Shown here: one piece after another, positions 32,550-44,938 of the stretch | Layout of the letters: each line of letters starts with the position of its first letter | Numbering within the stretch: position 1 is the first letter of the stretch | Origin: Pseudozyma flocculosa PF-1 | Taxonomy: Eukaryota; Basidiomycota; Ustilaginomycetes; Ustilaginales; Ustilaginaceae | DNA: 64,000 nucleotides | Reading direction: 5' to 3' | NCBI RefSeq assembly: GCF_000417875.1 | Contig: NW_006920877.1 | Coordinates: forward strand, 433,085 to 497,084 | Notes under the pieces: model-generated | What the model was told of the DNA's origin: nothing | The model's input: only the letters and a program-made list of their open reading frames with translations | Database searches by the model: none | Program-made: the position numbers and the translations under genes

Positions 32550-35500
32550 TCAGACCTTGCCCTCGACGCTGCGGATGTACTCGGCCAGGACGACGATGTA
32601 CTTTTCGGCAATGGCGGAAAAGTACCACTCGTGCTCGGCATTGTGGGCGCTGACGACGTTGTGGGCGATTTCGTGGGCGACGGAAAAGTAGGTCGAGACG
32701 AGCGGATTCGACATGCGCCCCGCACGCACGTCGTCGTCGTGCCAGGCAAGGTAGTAGCGCAGGTTGAGGTAGATGGTGCCGCCCCGGTTAAAGGCGATGC
32801 TGGGGCCCTCGACGTCGCAGAAGACGTTGAGCGAGCGCGGATCCAGCCCAAAGATGGAGCCGACCGGCTTGTAAACGCGGTTGATGAGGCGTTCCAGCGC
32901 CTCGTGGTTGGTCTGCAGCGTCGCGGCCGGATCGAGCGACGGGTTGAGGAATACCTTCATCCCCGCCACCTCGCCCGCCAGCCGCAGGTCAGTCTCGATG
33001 CCCGTCGTGTCGCAGTACGTGTTGCTCGCCTCGCGGATCTCGGTCTGCTGCGCCTGGCTCTTGATGGTGCTCGAGGCGTCCGGGCGCGACGCCTGGATCG
33101 CCCGCAGCACATTGTGCTGGATCGTCGAGAGCGGCGTCACCTCGGCCGTCGACTCCTGCGGCTTGTTACCCGCGCCCAAGCCGCTGCCCAGCTGCGGCTG
33201 GAGGCCGCCTAGCGGCCTTTCGGCCTCCGTGCGACCGGCAGCGGCGATGGGCGGTGGTGCGCCGCCCGAGCCCTCCGCGGCCCAACCGCCAGGCAGCGAC
33301 GGTCCGCGCTCGATCGACGAGGTGCCGTCGGCGAGCGACGACGGCTTCGAGCCCGCGGACTGCATGAAACGGCTCTTGAATCCAGAGAAGAGGCCGCCAC
33401 CACCGCCACCGGCTCGAAGCTGCGGCTGCTGTAGCGCCGGCGGTCCGATCGAAGACGACGACGGCGACGGCGACAAGGGCGCGCCGACCTCCTTGCTGGT
33501 CCACGAGTCGGTCTTGGTCCGGCGCGGATACGAGTTCTGCAGCATGTCGTCCATGGTCCGCTCGACGTGAAGCTCCTTTTGCGAGCGCAGCAGCCTGTCG
33601 ACGTAGGCCGGATCGGCGTCGGGAAACACGCTGAGCACCTGCTTCCGGAATCCGGCCATCTCGGCCTCGACCGCTTTGGCCTGAGTGGCCGCCAGCTCCG
33701 CCTGCATCCGCTGTTCTCGCAGCTGCGTCTCGGCCGCCTCGCGGTCCGCCTTGCGCTGCTGGAGGATCTTGTCGACGTGGAAGCCGCGCCGCTTGAGGTT
33801 GCGCAGCGACGTCGAGAGCAGCGTCATGAACAGCAGCACCTCCTGCAGCCGCTGCCTCGTCAGCAGGAACTTGTTGAGCGCCATGGCCACCTCAAAGTAG
33901 TCAACCTCCATCGCCGACGAGAAGAAGAGCGTCAGCTTGGTGCCGCGCAGCGATGCCATCGCCGACGACTTCTGCACGTTGACCTCCTGGACGTCGCCGA
34001 AGCGCAGCGTTCGCGTCAGGCGCAGGCCGGCCCCATCCACCTCGACCACCTCGAGCGCCGACTTGAGCCAGTCGGCATCACGGCGGATCTCGGATTTGGC
34101 CGTCGAGCGCTTCTCGAAGAGAAACAGCGGCGTCCGCTCGAGGACGAGCGCCTTGACCTCCTCGGAGCGCCGCGTGCCCTCGAGCAAGCGGCCCTCGGCC
34201 GAGTAACGCTCTTCGACCAGCGAGCTCAGCCTCGGCGAGCCGAGCTGCTCGTACAGGCCCTCCTGCAGCAGATCCTCGTGCGGCGCAAAGAAGACGCTCG
34301 AGCCAAAGAGCATGTGCGAATTTGCGTCGTCGACGATGACCACCTCGGAAGGCCGGCGCAGCGCGTAGACGAGCGTACCGGGATCGTCGCCCTCGTCTTC
34401 GTCGTCGCCGGCTTCTTCATCGTCGACGTCCATCAGGTTCGGCACCTTGCTGCCACCGGCTTTGACGGACGTCGATGCTGGGGCCTGGGTGATGCGCTTA
34501 GAACCGAGCAGGAACGGCGACCGCTTCATGTCCGAGCGCAGCGGTGCGCGGATGCGGTTCCAGTTGGTCGCAATCTGACGCAGGATGCCCAGGTAGGCGT
34601 CGGTGCTGCCCGCCAGCTGGTAAAAGCGCTCCGGTTCGGCCACTAGCCGCTTGGCAACCTCCTCGATGCTCGGCTCGTTTGTGACGCCGCAGTTGCGCAG
34701 GAACGCGCCCGCCACGGGCCCGTAGTCGCAGTACGAGAAGACGTCCTTGAACTGCGGCGACGAGCTGTTGCCGCCAAAGTAGCAGTTGACCGGCGCCACA
34801 AGGACCGTCTCAGTCTCGGCCTTGGCCTTGGCGTCGCCCTTGCCGTTGCGCTGCTTGACGGGGATGAACTCGGCCGTCTTGAGGATCCCGTAGTCGGCCA
34901 GAGTGAATTCGGGCACGGATGCAAGATACTCGAACACTCTGCGCGCCTCGGCCTCGTCGCGTGTCGGCTTGTTGACGAGCCGGCCGATGAGCTGGCTGCT
35001 CGTCGGGTTGGCACGCAGCTGCAGTTTTGGGGCATCCGTAGGGCTGACGTCGGCCGTCGAGACGACCGGCCAACCCATCACCTCGGCCTCGGAATTGGTG
35101 AAGGCCTCGGTCGGCTTGCACAGCTGCCGCTTGCTGCCGGTGCTGCCAGTGGCACCTTCTGGCAGCCTGCACGGCACAAAGGCGTACGGGCTCGCCTTCG
35201 ATAGCGTGTAGTCGCTCCGGTAGACGGTGGCGAACCTGTCGAGGAGGTAGCGCAGCGCGCCTGCACGCAGGCTGTCGTCTGCAGTGTTCGACGCGAGCGA
35301 GAGCAGGTCCTCGAGGGGCGGGTGGCGACGCAGGCCGAGATCAAAGACGAACTTGGCCTCCTCGGAGCTGGGCTTCCACGCTTTGCCGGACCAGTCGAGC
35401 ACGGGCAGCTTGAGCGCCTTGAGCGCATCCGTCGGCTCGTATAGCTGCGAGGCGCGGTGACGAACGATGCGCGGCTTGCCACTGGCATCGTCCGCTGGCG

Positions 35501-38352
35501 ACGCTGCCTCGCCCTCCTTGGGAAAGATGGCCGTCTTCTTGAGGCGGTCCCTTTCGATGCTCGACAGCGTGTCCTTGTTGGCGGCGAGGTAGGCCACCAG
35601 GTCGACGTGCGACCAGTCGCCGGCGGCAACCAGGCGGTTGAAGATCATCTGCAGCTCGACGTGCCTGCGGACGCCGAGCGCGATGAGCACCTTTTCCAGG
35701 TTGCCCTTGACCTGCGCGGTGGGGAAGGCGACGATCGGCAGGTCGGAGAAGAGCGATACGTTGGCGAAGTAGGCCTCTGCAGGCTTCTGCATCCCCTTGC
35801 GCGTGGGCACGCAGGTGGTCGGCTGCAGGATGGCGCTGGTGTCGACCTGCGCTTGCATCGGCAACGAGCCCCAGGCGCGAGCGACGATGGACAGCACCTT
35901 CTCCGAAAAGGCCGGAGACAGCTGGATGTTGGACTCGATGTCGACGCCAGCCGCCGAGCTGAGCGCCACGACGTGGGTCAGCCAGGTCGGCATCGAAAGC
36001 TCTCCCCAGCCAAAGACGCGGCTCAAGTCGGCGGGCGAGAGGGCCTTGGAGACCTCGTACGACAGGCACGAGTCCGGTAGGGGCACGTCGGTGGGGACTC
36101 GTTGCGGGTTGAGGTAGGCTCGCACGGACCGCAGGCTCTGGATCTTGTCGGACGCCTTGCCGCCCTTTGCATCGCCTTCGGTGCCGGCTGCAGGGATGGA
36201 CACGACGCCGTTGTCCAGCAGCCTCGAACGCAGGCTGATGTCGTACGACGGATGACTCGCCACCGAGATCCACCACTTGAGGCAGGCGACCATCTCCGTG
36301 GGTGTGAGAGCGCGACCGGACAGCTCCTTGAAGACGTCGTCCATCGTGATATCCTGCACCAGGTTCCTCGTCCTCACCTCGCGAACAAACTCAGCGGCCT
36401 GCTCGACGTGGGTCGGGGGGATGACCGCCAGATCCTTGACGAAGTCAGCCAGGAGCGCGTTGGGCAGGCGGACGGCAGCCGAGTGCTTGACGCCGCGCGT
36501 CGACATGATCGAGATGGTCGCCTGGCGCGAGGCGCCAAAGAAGGCCGTCTCGAAGAGCGAGTAGACGCGAGACGATGGCGAAGAGGTGCGGAAGGTGAAG
36601 AAGCGCATCAGGTGCAGCGCTCGCTCCTTGAGCAGCTTGGCGTCCTTGTTGTCGTCGGCGGGACGCGCCTGGCCGATCTGCTCGGTCCAGATCCGGCCGA
36701 CCTCTTGCAGCTCGTTCTCGTAGACCGCCCGGGCCACGTATCCGCCCATCGAGAGGAGCTCCGAGTTCCACTTGGCGCAGTAGCGGTCGATAAAGTCGAG
36801 CGACTCGCGCTCGACGGTGGGTATGAAGCGTGCGGCAATGTGCCCGCTGAAGCCGCTGGTCTGGTGGGTGCGGAAGCCGATGAAGGCGTGGCCTTGCTCC
36901 TCGAGCCTCGGCATCAGCCCCTGGAAGATCTGCCGCACTCCTCGATCAAGCGATGCCTTGCCCGCGCTGGGAGAGCCAGTGCCACCGGTCTCTTCGCTGT
37001 CGTCGTCGGCGTCGTCGGCGTCCGGGAAGCTCGCATCGTACTCCTCCTTGCCGGTGAAGATGATGTGGAAGGCCGTCGTCTTTGGTGGCGGTTTCTTGGT
37101 GCTCCTCTCGATCTCACGCTCGAAGGCCTTGTCGGCGGAGACATTGATGTGGGCCGTGGCGATGCGGAGGTGAATCGACGCGGATACGCTTGTAAGCATG
37201 CTCGCGGCGTCGGACGTCTCCCTCTGCTTGGCAGCCTCTCGCTCCCGTGCGGCCTGGCGCTCGCGCTCGCGCTCCTTTTCCTTGGCCGTGCTCGACGAGA
37301 AGCCGAATGCCGATTGCAGCATCGAGGTAAGGCCGCCGCCCGCCGACCTGCTGAGGGCGGCGGTGAGCGAGGGGCGTGGCTTCGGCTTCTCGGCCAGCGC
37401 CACGACCAGCTGCATCGCCTGGACGTCGATCTGCACCGAGGTCGACTGCAGCTCGCGCACCTTCATGATGCGTGCCGGGCTCGACGAGTTGAGATGACCG
37501 GGCATCGACATGGGCCGGGGCGGGCTGAGCTTCTTGTCGAGCTTGCAAAGCAGCTGGTCGTCCCAGTAGAGGCTGATGCCGCGCACCTGGGTCGTGAAGG
37601 TGAGCGAGGTGGCCAGGAACTTGCTCAGAACCAGCGGGTTATCGGGGAACGGCGCAGGCTCTCGCAGCGACATGAAGAACGTGGTCCATGGCTTGCCCGA
37701 CGGAGAGACCTCGGTGGCGGCGTTCTTGGCACGCCGCGTGAAGAGGGCATCGCCCTTCCAGAAGAAGCCCATGAGCTCGTCGCCGGACGACACGATGGGC
37801 TCCTCGCAGATGCTGAACAGCGAATAGAAGCCGACACCGAACGCACCGATGCGGTCAGGGTCCGGGTTGCCCTCTGCGATGCGGCGGAGGCGGCTCCAGT
37901 CGTCGTTGCCAAAGGGCTTGCCGTCGTTCTTGAAGACCCAATTCTGCAGCGTGGCCTTGAAGTCGGGGATGAGAGAGCTGGTCGAGGAGCCCGCCGGCTC
38001 GGCAGTTGCGTTGCCCGCGGGCAACGCAACTGCCGATGCCGATGCCGACGCCTTCTGCTGCGTCTCGAAGCGGAGCTCGCAGTGTGTGGCACCGGCATCG
38101 TCGGCGTTCTGAAGCAGCTCGCGAAAGACGGTGAACTCGGCGGCGTACCGAGCGAGGATCTGGGGCCGAACGGCGAGCACAGAGCAGCCAGAATTCAGCA
38201 GAGAGCTCTCTGAGGAGAGCAAGCATGAGGCTCGAAGGAAACTGTCTCACCTTGTCGATGAGGGCGCGCTGGTTGACCGTAATGGCCTCCTCCTCCCTCG
38301 CATCCTCGAGCAGAGCCCTGCGAGCCCGGTCGCCGGCGGCGTTGGAAGTCAT
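32550..38352 (-). CDS. Sacsin-like GHKL ATPase protein (DUF3684 family) with C-terminal HExxH
   Basis: Very large fungal protein of unknown function. CDS is 38352-38251 joined to 38159-32550, 1,903 residues. The intron has donor GTGAGACAG and acceptor CCCCAG and joins NQRALIDK to ILARYAAEF, the usual sacsin-type junction. The HSP90/sacsin-like ATPase fold occupies the first 300 or so residues: N-box RELLQNADDAGATH (Glu48, Asn52, Asp55 region) and glycine box DRIGAFGVGFYSLFS. The long middle part is typical of DUF3684. A helical segment of KADREAAETQLREQ type lies around residue 1480-1530, then a Ser/Gly-rich linker. The C-terminal 200 residues fold separately and contain HEIAHNVVSAH (His1863, Glu1864, His1867, His1873), a zinc-metalloprotease-like motif. 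No signal peptide. Role unknown; chaperone-like activity is an inference from the ATPase fold. Confidence 0.88.
37999..38036. repeat. Perfect 38-base palindrome inside the sacsin-like gene
   Basis: Half-site TCGGCAGTTGCGTTGCCCG is followed at once by its exact reverse complement, with no spacer. It lies in coding sequence for an Ala-rich insert (VALPAGNATA) between the N-box helix and the glycine box of the ATPase domain. Confidence 0.95.
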
Positions 38353-39102
38353 TCTGAGTCGTCAGCCTCGGATGGTTGTTGCGCAGTGCCGGAGCCTGTC
38401 TATTGAGCGAGATGTATCCCCGCTTCTTGAGAAGATGAGGGTATGATAGTCGTGAACGGTGTCGTCGGTGCAAGCGCTTGTGGGTCGAGGGGTGGCGTCT
38501 TTAGCGGTGGGTCATGATAGAGATCGCTGCACGGCGGTCAGGCAGGATGGGTCCGCGATGGCGGTGCGATGGCCAGAAGAGGAGCTTCTACTGCCGGCCA
38601 ACGATGTCGAGGGCGGCGGTGGCGGTGCTGGTGGGTTGGGTTAGCGATTAGGGGCCCTAGCCTGTTGAGGCTGCTCGAGGACGTGGTTGGAGAGGTCTGT
38701 TGGACCCTGCTTTGGCAAGCTCGCGGGTGGGCCACGCACGCACGCCGCCTGCCCCCGCCTGCTGCCCCCTGGAGTCTCTTTTAGCTGGGCTGCGCAGGGC
38801 CGGCAGCAGCGGTGGAGGTCAAAGCCCGCGCCAAGCACACGCACGCCTCAGGCTCAGCCAGCTCGAGCCTGGCCCCTCAGCGTCCCGCCCAGCCTTGCCT
38901 CTGTTCGCCACCACCGCACTCGCATCAGTAGTAGGCACCTTGGCCAGCTCCCACGCCCAGCCGACAACATCCCTTCTCTGCTGTCCCGGTATGTGACATT
39001 GGCAAGACGCCCGCCCGTACGCACGCCTCTTAATCGACAGACAGTCTCGCGCCAAAGAAGGGTTCGACGGACGACAACCTCGGGGGCCCACCCGGCCCGC
39101 TC
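38353..39102. promoter_or_regulatory. Upstream region of the sacsin-like gene
   Basis: 750 bases between two tandem minus-strand genes: URA5 3' flank and the sacsin-like promoter. Only shadow frames. No clear TATA or terminator. Confidence 0.4.
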
Positions 39103-39834
39103 TCATGCCGACTTGGCGGCCGCCTCGGCCTTTGCAATCTCGCTGACGCCGTACCTGGCGCGGTACTCGGTCATGCCCTCGATCTGCTTGCCGTATGCCG
39201 TGCCCTGCTGGTCCTTGGTCTTCATGTACTCGATGATCTGGTCGAGGTTGACGACGCTGTAGACCTTGGTGTTGTATCGCTTCTCGACCTCCATGATGGC
39301 GCTCGTCTCGCCCTCGACGCCGTCCTTGGAGCTCTTTTCCTGCCGGTCCAGGGCGATGACGACGCCCGCCAGCTTGGCCTCGGGCTGGCTAAAGATGATG
39401 TCCATGGCCTCGTTGATGGCCGTGCCAGCCGTGATGACGTCGTCGAGGATCAGCACCCGCCCCTTGAGCGGCGCGCCCACCAGCGAGCCGCCCTCGCCAT
39501 GCGTCTTGGCCTCCTTGCGGTTGAAGCAGAAGCCCACGTCGATGCCGTGGTGGGCGTGCAGCGCGAGCGCGGTGGCGGCGGCCAGCGGAATGCCCTTGTA
39601 CGCCGGCCCAAAGAGGACGTCGAATTCGACGCCGCTCTCGACGATGCGCTTGGCGTAGCACTCTGCCACCTTGGCCACCTTGGATCCCGTGTTAAAGAGG
39701 CCCGCGTTGAAAAAGTACGGCGAGCTGCGCCCAGACTTGAGCGTAAACGGCCCGTCGAAGCGGAGAATGTCCGAGTCGAGCGCCAGCTGGATGTAGTCGG
39801 ACTGGTACGCGGCGAGCGAGACTGAGTGCGACAT
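39103..39834 (-). CDS. URA5: Orotate phosphoribosyltransferase
   Basis: Cytosolic enzyme of pyrimidine synthesis: orotate + PRPP to OMP. Single exon, 243 residues, normal for fungal URA5. Motifs: [18 protein letters not shown] near residues 32-50, [11 protein letters not shown] (substrate loop), [13 protein letters not shown] (flexible catalytic loop with Lys and His), and the PRPP-binding [13 protein letters not shown] near residue 123-135. The ATG at 39834 ([19 protein letters not shown]) gives the standard N-terminus; the frame is open upstream but reads as Pro/Ser-rich leader. Confidence 0.97.
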   Translation of the reverse strand: MSHSVSLAAYQSDYIQLALDSDILRFDGPFTLKSGRSSPYFFNAGLFNTGSKVAKVAECYAKRIVESGVEFDVLFGPAYKGIPLAAATALALHAHHGIDVGFCFNRKEAKTHGEGGSLVGAPLKGRVLILDDVITAGTAINEAMDIIFSQPEAKLAGVVIALDRQEKSSKDGVEGETSAIMEVEKRYNTKVYSVVNLDQIIEYMKTKDQQGTAYGKQIEGMTEYRARYGVSEIAKAEAAAKSA

Positions 39835-40561
39835 GGTCCAGGTTATCGGTGGGGGAAGACGAGATGAGAGGAGAGAGGCGGTGTGGCGGCGATGGCGGTG
39901 GCGGTGGCGATAACGATGGCGGCGTCGAAACTGCGCAGACGAGATAAGGATGTGGTAGGGTTGCGATTGATTCCGAGTCGGGCCAGGCTCGGCTTTGGTT
40001 TTCAGAAGATTGGCGGCGGCGGCGGCGGCGGCGGCGGCGAGCCAAAAAAGTGCGAGGGGCGGCAAGAGCCTGGAAAAACTCAAAGCACCACCGCTCGGCC
40101 ATTTTCGCGGCTCAGCGCCGACGGCGGGAAGTGCCCGTCAGGCGAGGCTCCTTGCCAGCGTCGTTGCTGCCCTTGCCGCGACGGCGCGCAGGCCGGCCCC
40201 GACGCGGCCTCGAGTGCGGCCGGTATGGCATGATCTGTTCGTCAGAGTTTGGCAGGAAGAGAGAGGTGCACAGGAGGCAAAGCCAGAGACTAGTAATACA
40301 GGGGATCCTTGAGGAGAAGTGGGCGTGGACCGGGTGGCTTCTCCGAGATCTCGCCGAAGGACAAGAGGAGGCACGGACAGGGGCGTGCGGCCTGTCGCCT
40401 GAGCCGCCAGGCGCAGGGTATGCAAAGAAAGAAAAGCTAGTGGCGGCGCCGATTGAGTCGACGCCAACGACGACGGCGAAGAGGGGGATCGACGCAGGTC
40501 GAAGAAAAGCGCGAGTGCGAGTGCGAGCGCGCTGGTAGAGAAGGGAACGCCTTGTCGGCAT
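39835..40561. promoter_or_regulatory. URA5 upstream region and ADA2 3' flank
   Basis: 727 bases. A GGC run lies at about 40012-40038. Short frames on both strands are compositional shadows. No clear TATA. Confidence 0.4.
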
Positions 40562-43067
40562 TCAGACGGCGGCGGTGGGCCGCCACTTTTCGCTCTTCCG
40601 CGGGCTCTGTGATCCGCGCCCGCCCGAGCTCATCGGTGGCGTGGGTCCCGACGCCATGCCCGGCGCAGCGACGAGCGGCGCGCCTCGGCCGTTGTGGCTG
40701 AGCAGGGCCTGCTGTTGCTGCGCCTGGGTGGCCTGAGAGTGCTGCTTGAAGGAGCCTCCGAATCCGTTAGGCAGGCCATTTGGACTGACCGCCGTACTGG
40801 CGGCGGACGCGGCGAGGCCGCCCGGAGGGCCGTCGCGCGAGTCGACGGCCGGGCTCGGCCCAAACGAGTACGATGCCGACATGGCCATCCTGCCGTTGAG
40901 CCAGTCCGGCTTGCTCGGCCCGCCGTTGGCGCCGTCCTTGCTCTTGTCCGGCCGTGGCGGGCTGCCCACGCCTCCCGTCCAGCCAGCCTCGCGCGCCGCG
41001 TCAAAGTAGCCCATGTCGTTGAAAAAGTCCCACACCTTGCCCAGCTTGTTGACATCAATCTTGACCAGCGTGCGGCACTCGCGCCGCGTCAGCTTGCCGC
41101 CGCGGGCCAAAAAGGCCGCGATCAGCGTCGACTTGATGATGAGGAAGGGCTGCGGCAGGATGCGCAGTGTTGAGCACAGCTGCGCCTCGTCCGGCGTGAG
41201 CAGGTGGAGCGAGGGCGAAGAGGCCAGGTCGAGCGGCTGCGGGGGCTTCCGCGGCGCCTTGGGCTCCTTGTCCTTGTCTTCCTTGTCCTTTTTCTCCTTC
41301 TTGGACGGAGCCGCCTCTTTGGCGGAAGGTGGGGCCGCGGCGGCCGGCGTGGCACCGGAGCCAGAGGCGAGCGGCAGATCGTCGAGCGGCGCCGGTGTGC
41401 TCGTCTCGCGTTGCCGGGCACGGACGACCTCGCTGCGCTGACGCCCGCTGGCACCGGCGGCCGGGAATGCGGCAAGCCCGCCCTCGGCAATGTTGGCCGC
41501 GCGCTTTGCCCGCTCCGCCTTTTCGCGCTCGTAGGCGGCCGCCTCGTCGAGCGTCAGGATGCCCATCTTCCGATAGCCCTGCAGCTGCGCGGCCGCTCGT
41601 ATCAATGCCTCCTCATAGCAGAGGCCGTTGAGGAAGTCCTCGTAGTCGAGCGCCGTCTGCATCTGGGCAAAGTGCTTTGTCCGCGCCAGCAGCTCGCGCT
41701 CCTCTTTGATGCGCCGCTTTTCGGCGGCGAGGTTCTGATGGGGCGAAGGGGTCGAAGGAGGGGGAGCAGCAGGGCGTCAGCAAATGAATGGCCAGGCAGC
41801 GTCACAGCGCCGAGGTCGGTGCAAGGCAGTCGCTCGGATGCCGGCCAGACCTAGCGCCTCCTTTGAGCGTGTATAGAGTACTCACACGCTTGTAGTCGAC
41901 CAGGTTGCGCTCGAACATGAAGCGCTTGCGTCGAGCTCGGCGGTCGAGCCTCTCGTTGTACATCTGGACCACCGTGAGCTTCAGGTGAAGGTCGATCGGG
42001 TCCTCGTCCCAGTCGGCGGCCCGGTCCTCGGGCTCGGCATCCTTATCCCTGTCGCTGTCCTTGTCCTTGTCGGCGCTGCCGTCGTCGTCGTCCTTGGGCT
42101 GCTGGCCCTCTTCTGCCTCGCCCTCCTCGTTCTGGACGCCCTTCTTGCTGGTGGGTCCGCCGCGCCCGCTCGCCTCCATTCTCTGGTGGCCCTGGGTGGC
42201 ACCCTTGCTGCCGAGCGCCTCCCACTCGTTGGGCATGCCGGCACCGCCGTACTCGTACACCTTGCCGAACTCCATGTCCTTGATCAGGTGCTCGGCCTCC
42301 TGCTCGTACTCGTGCTCGAACTCGAGACGGCCGGGCATGAAGCCTGCCAGCTCGCTGTGGTTGGTCGGCGCTGAGACGAGCGGCTTGGCCGACTTGGGCG
42401 GCGAGTAGGACGCCTGCGCCTCGCGGAGCGTCTCGACGCGACGACGCTTGCGCTGTTGGAACTCATCCTGCGTGATGGAAGGCGTGAAGTTCGAGGAGGG
42501 CCCGACCACCGGCGGCTCCTCGCCCTGGAGATGGAGCGCTGTCCTGCTGCCCGTGCCTTCTTCCATCAACGGATCGACCGTGGGTTTGGCCACTTTGGCA
42601 TACTGCCGCAGCGCCTCTTCCGCCCGCGCATCGCCCGCAGCTGTGCCGTCGCGGCCCTCGACATAGACACGAATGTAGTGCTCCTGTACCTCCTCCTTGG
42701 TGCGGTTGCCGATGTGGTCGGCGATGTCGGCCCAGTTTCCGAGGCCGTAGATCTGGCAGCCGTCGATGAGGAGCAGCTCCTCGTCCGCGCCCCAATCGTC
42801 GCAGAAGATGGGGTAGGTGTGCTGCTCCACGACGCGGTAGGCATGTGAGGCGAGGTGCTTGCCCACCTGCGCGCCTGAGCAGAAGCACGAGGCGCAGAGG
42901 TCAAAGTCCTGGCAGCGTTCAGCACACCGAATGCGGACGGTGAGCGTGATGTCGGCGCCGCAAGCATCGCAGTGGTAGCGGACGCCCGGCTCGGCGGCGG
43001 CGGTGGTGGTGGCGGACGCGCTGTCCGCTTTCGGTGCTGGCTTGTTCTTGCGATGGCTGACCGTCAT
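40562..43067 (-). CDS. ADA2: SAGA-complex transcriptional adaptor ADA2
   Basis: Nuclear adaptor that binds and stimulates the GCN5 histone acetyltransferase. CDS is 43067-41886 joined to 41734-40562, 784 residues. The 151-base intron (donor GTGAGTAC, acceptor CATCAG) joins LVDYKR to NLAAEKRR. Domains: ZZ zinc finger at about 30-75 (YHCDACG, CAERCQDFDLCASCF), SANT/Myb at about 90-135 (ELLLIDGCQIYGLGNWADIA), the ADA2 central region with MPGRLEFEHEYEQEAE and the RRARRKRFMFERNLVDYKR helix, and a SWIRM domain at about 565-645 (LLTPDEAQLCSTLRILPQPF). Acidic/KE-rich linkers and a Gly/Pro/Ser-rich C-terminus make it longer than yeast ADA2. The ATG at 43067 was chosen; the codon two upstream is GTG, not a start. 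Confidence 0.95.
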
Positions 43068-44938
43068 GGTCACTCAGACTGAGCGGCGAGGATTCCAGCC
43101 TGCCTCGAGATACGCCAAACGATGGCCGTCGAGCTCGATGGCTTGAGAAAGACGAGCCGGCCTGATCCGAGAGCGTGGGCTGACGGCCGGGGGTCTCTCA
43201 AAGGAAAAGCAGAGCCGGAACCGGTCCCAGATTAAGGGTCACCATGCAGACCCAGCCGAGGACAGCAGGATGAGCTCGATGTCCGGGTCTTGATGCAGCA
43301 GCCCTCGAGCTACTTGTGCCGGAGCGCGCGGCGCAGGATTTGCCGCTCGATCAGGCGCCAGAGTGACTTGAATATGCCCGCGCAGGCTGCGATCGACTTT
43401 GACGGTGACGCGTGCTGAGGAAGGTGATGTGCAAGAGCACGAAGCGACGATCTCGGGGCGCGGCTGGTGTGGACAGGCGGGATTCAGCGCGCGTGGTGCT
43501 GCGATGCGTCGATAGTCGCGTCCACGTAGCTGCTCCTCTTTTGAAGATGGCGACTCGGAGCGCTGCTGAAGTCGAAGTTTTGCAGGTTCCGATGGTGCGA
43601 CCACAGGTAGACGAGCCGAGGGCGACGATGGCGACGGCAGTGGCGAAGGCGACGGCGGTGACGGATCGATGCTGGAGAGCGCGTCGTGCTGGGTCGGCCG
43701 CGAGACGAGGTGGGCGCGGCGGGTCGGAACTCGCTCGAGATTAGGGGATCGCTACGCCAAGAAGGTTCTGTTGTACATCCAATTGATCGCCCCGAGCAGG
43801 GTTGACCTGCAGCGACGAGATGGCAGAGCGAGGGTATAGGCAGCCGGCGACAATGGCGACGACGTCGGCGGGGCAAAGGGACCGAACGCGGCGAGCAAGG
43901 CTTCGGGTCGCCTTATTCGGTGGAGGGGAGGTTGAGCCGGCCGTCAACAGCGAGAGCAGCGCGACGGGCGGAAATGGTGGAAGCTTGTCAACACGGGAAT
44001 CGGTGCCGGATCGAGGAAAAAGAGGGCGTGTGGCCTGGGCTAGCCCGCCAGCAGAGGGTAGCGGCCGAGGCAGGCGAGGCCGGGCAAGCGACGCCGCGCG
44101 CGCTCTCTCGCTCGGCGGGCCAGCAGGCAGGCCAGACTCTGACTGCCTGTCTGCCTTCGCGTCTCCGACACGGGCCAGGCTCGATCTGGGCCGATCGGGT
44201 GGTGCCCCGAGACGACAATCGCAGCACGATGCGGCGACCGCGACGGTAGTGACGGCGACGGCGGCGCAAGGCAAGCCAAGTGAAGGCGTCCCAGCGATGC
44301 TGCACAGGAACTACGAGGATGTATGAGGGTCGAGTGGCAGAATAGCGGATGGGAAGCGAGGGGAATGGCGAGACGTGGTGGTGAGCACCGGGTCCTGGCG
44401 CTGGGAGCATACCAGTTGGGAGGAGACGACGTGATGGGGCCAACGGGGGGGCTCTCGACGACGGCCTACCCAGAGGCGCCTGAGACCCCCAACTCTTGGG
44501 GCGACGGGACAGGCTGGCCAGGGAGGGCAACCCTCGCAACAGCGACCACACTGCTCCAGTGCCTGAGCCCAGAAGTGGGGACCGCTCGTCTGCCGCCTGG
44601 CGCCTGCACCTCAAAGCACGCCGCGATCCCTGGCCGAGCTGCGAGCTGGCACTTGGCTGGCAGCCCGATCGTGCTTTTTTCGGTTCTCGGAAAAAAATGG
44701 GACCCTGACTCCCGATGTTTTCGCCGGCTCCTCAGTTTTTTCGACGCAGAGAAGGTTGGCGTGTGGAGCAGCAGCCGAAACTTCTCTCGGTGTGCCTTTG
44801 CCCACCTTCGACGACCACCTCCAACGACCACTTGGCGACCACTTGGCGACCACTTCTGACGACCACATCAAACGACATCCTCCAGCCACGCACCCATCAC
44901 ACACATACTCATCGGCGCCGCGCCCCTGAAACGCCGAC
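43068..44938. promoter_or_regulatory. Divergent region between ADA2 and RRP3
   Basis: 1.87 kb between divergent starts, long for this genome. The left half may hide a small minus-strand gene (listed separately). The right half holds the RRP3 promoter with a GGAAAAAAATGG tract at 44689-44700. Purine-rich and CAGGC-rich patches occur throughout. Confidence 0.4.
43312..43876 (-). other. Possible unresolved small minus-strand gene
   Basis: Several minus-strand segments here read like protein but do not join in one frame: TLLGAINWMYNRTFLA before a TAG at 43754; RLVYLWSHHRNLQNFDFSS and SYVDATIDASQHHAR before a TGA near 43486; and AACAGIFKSLWRLIERQILR ending at the TAG at 43312, with a CAG acceptor just before it. 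The last two share a frame. This pattern fits a short gene with two or more introns, possibly membrane-associated, but I cannot place its start or name a family. Chance is possible. Confidence 0.2.

Noticed and set aside
36102..38213. 703-codon plus-strand frame opposite the sacsin-like gene
   Set aside because: Antisense shadow of a conserved 5.6 kb coding exon.
43741..43876. Possible PMP3/UPF0057-type small membrane protein
   Set aside because: A minus-strand stretch (ADVVAIVAGCLYP ... NLLGVAIP) loosely recalls the family, but the second helix is not hydrophobic and key Pro/Gly positions do not align.
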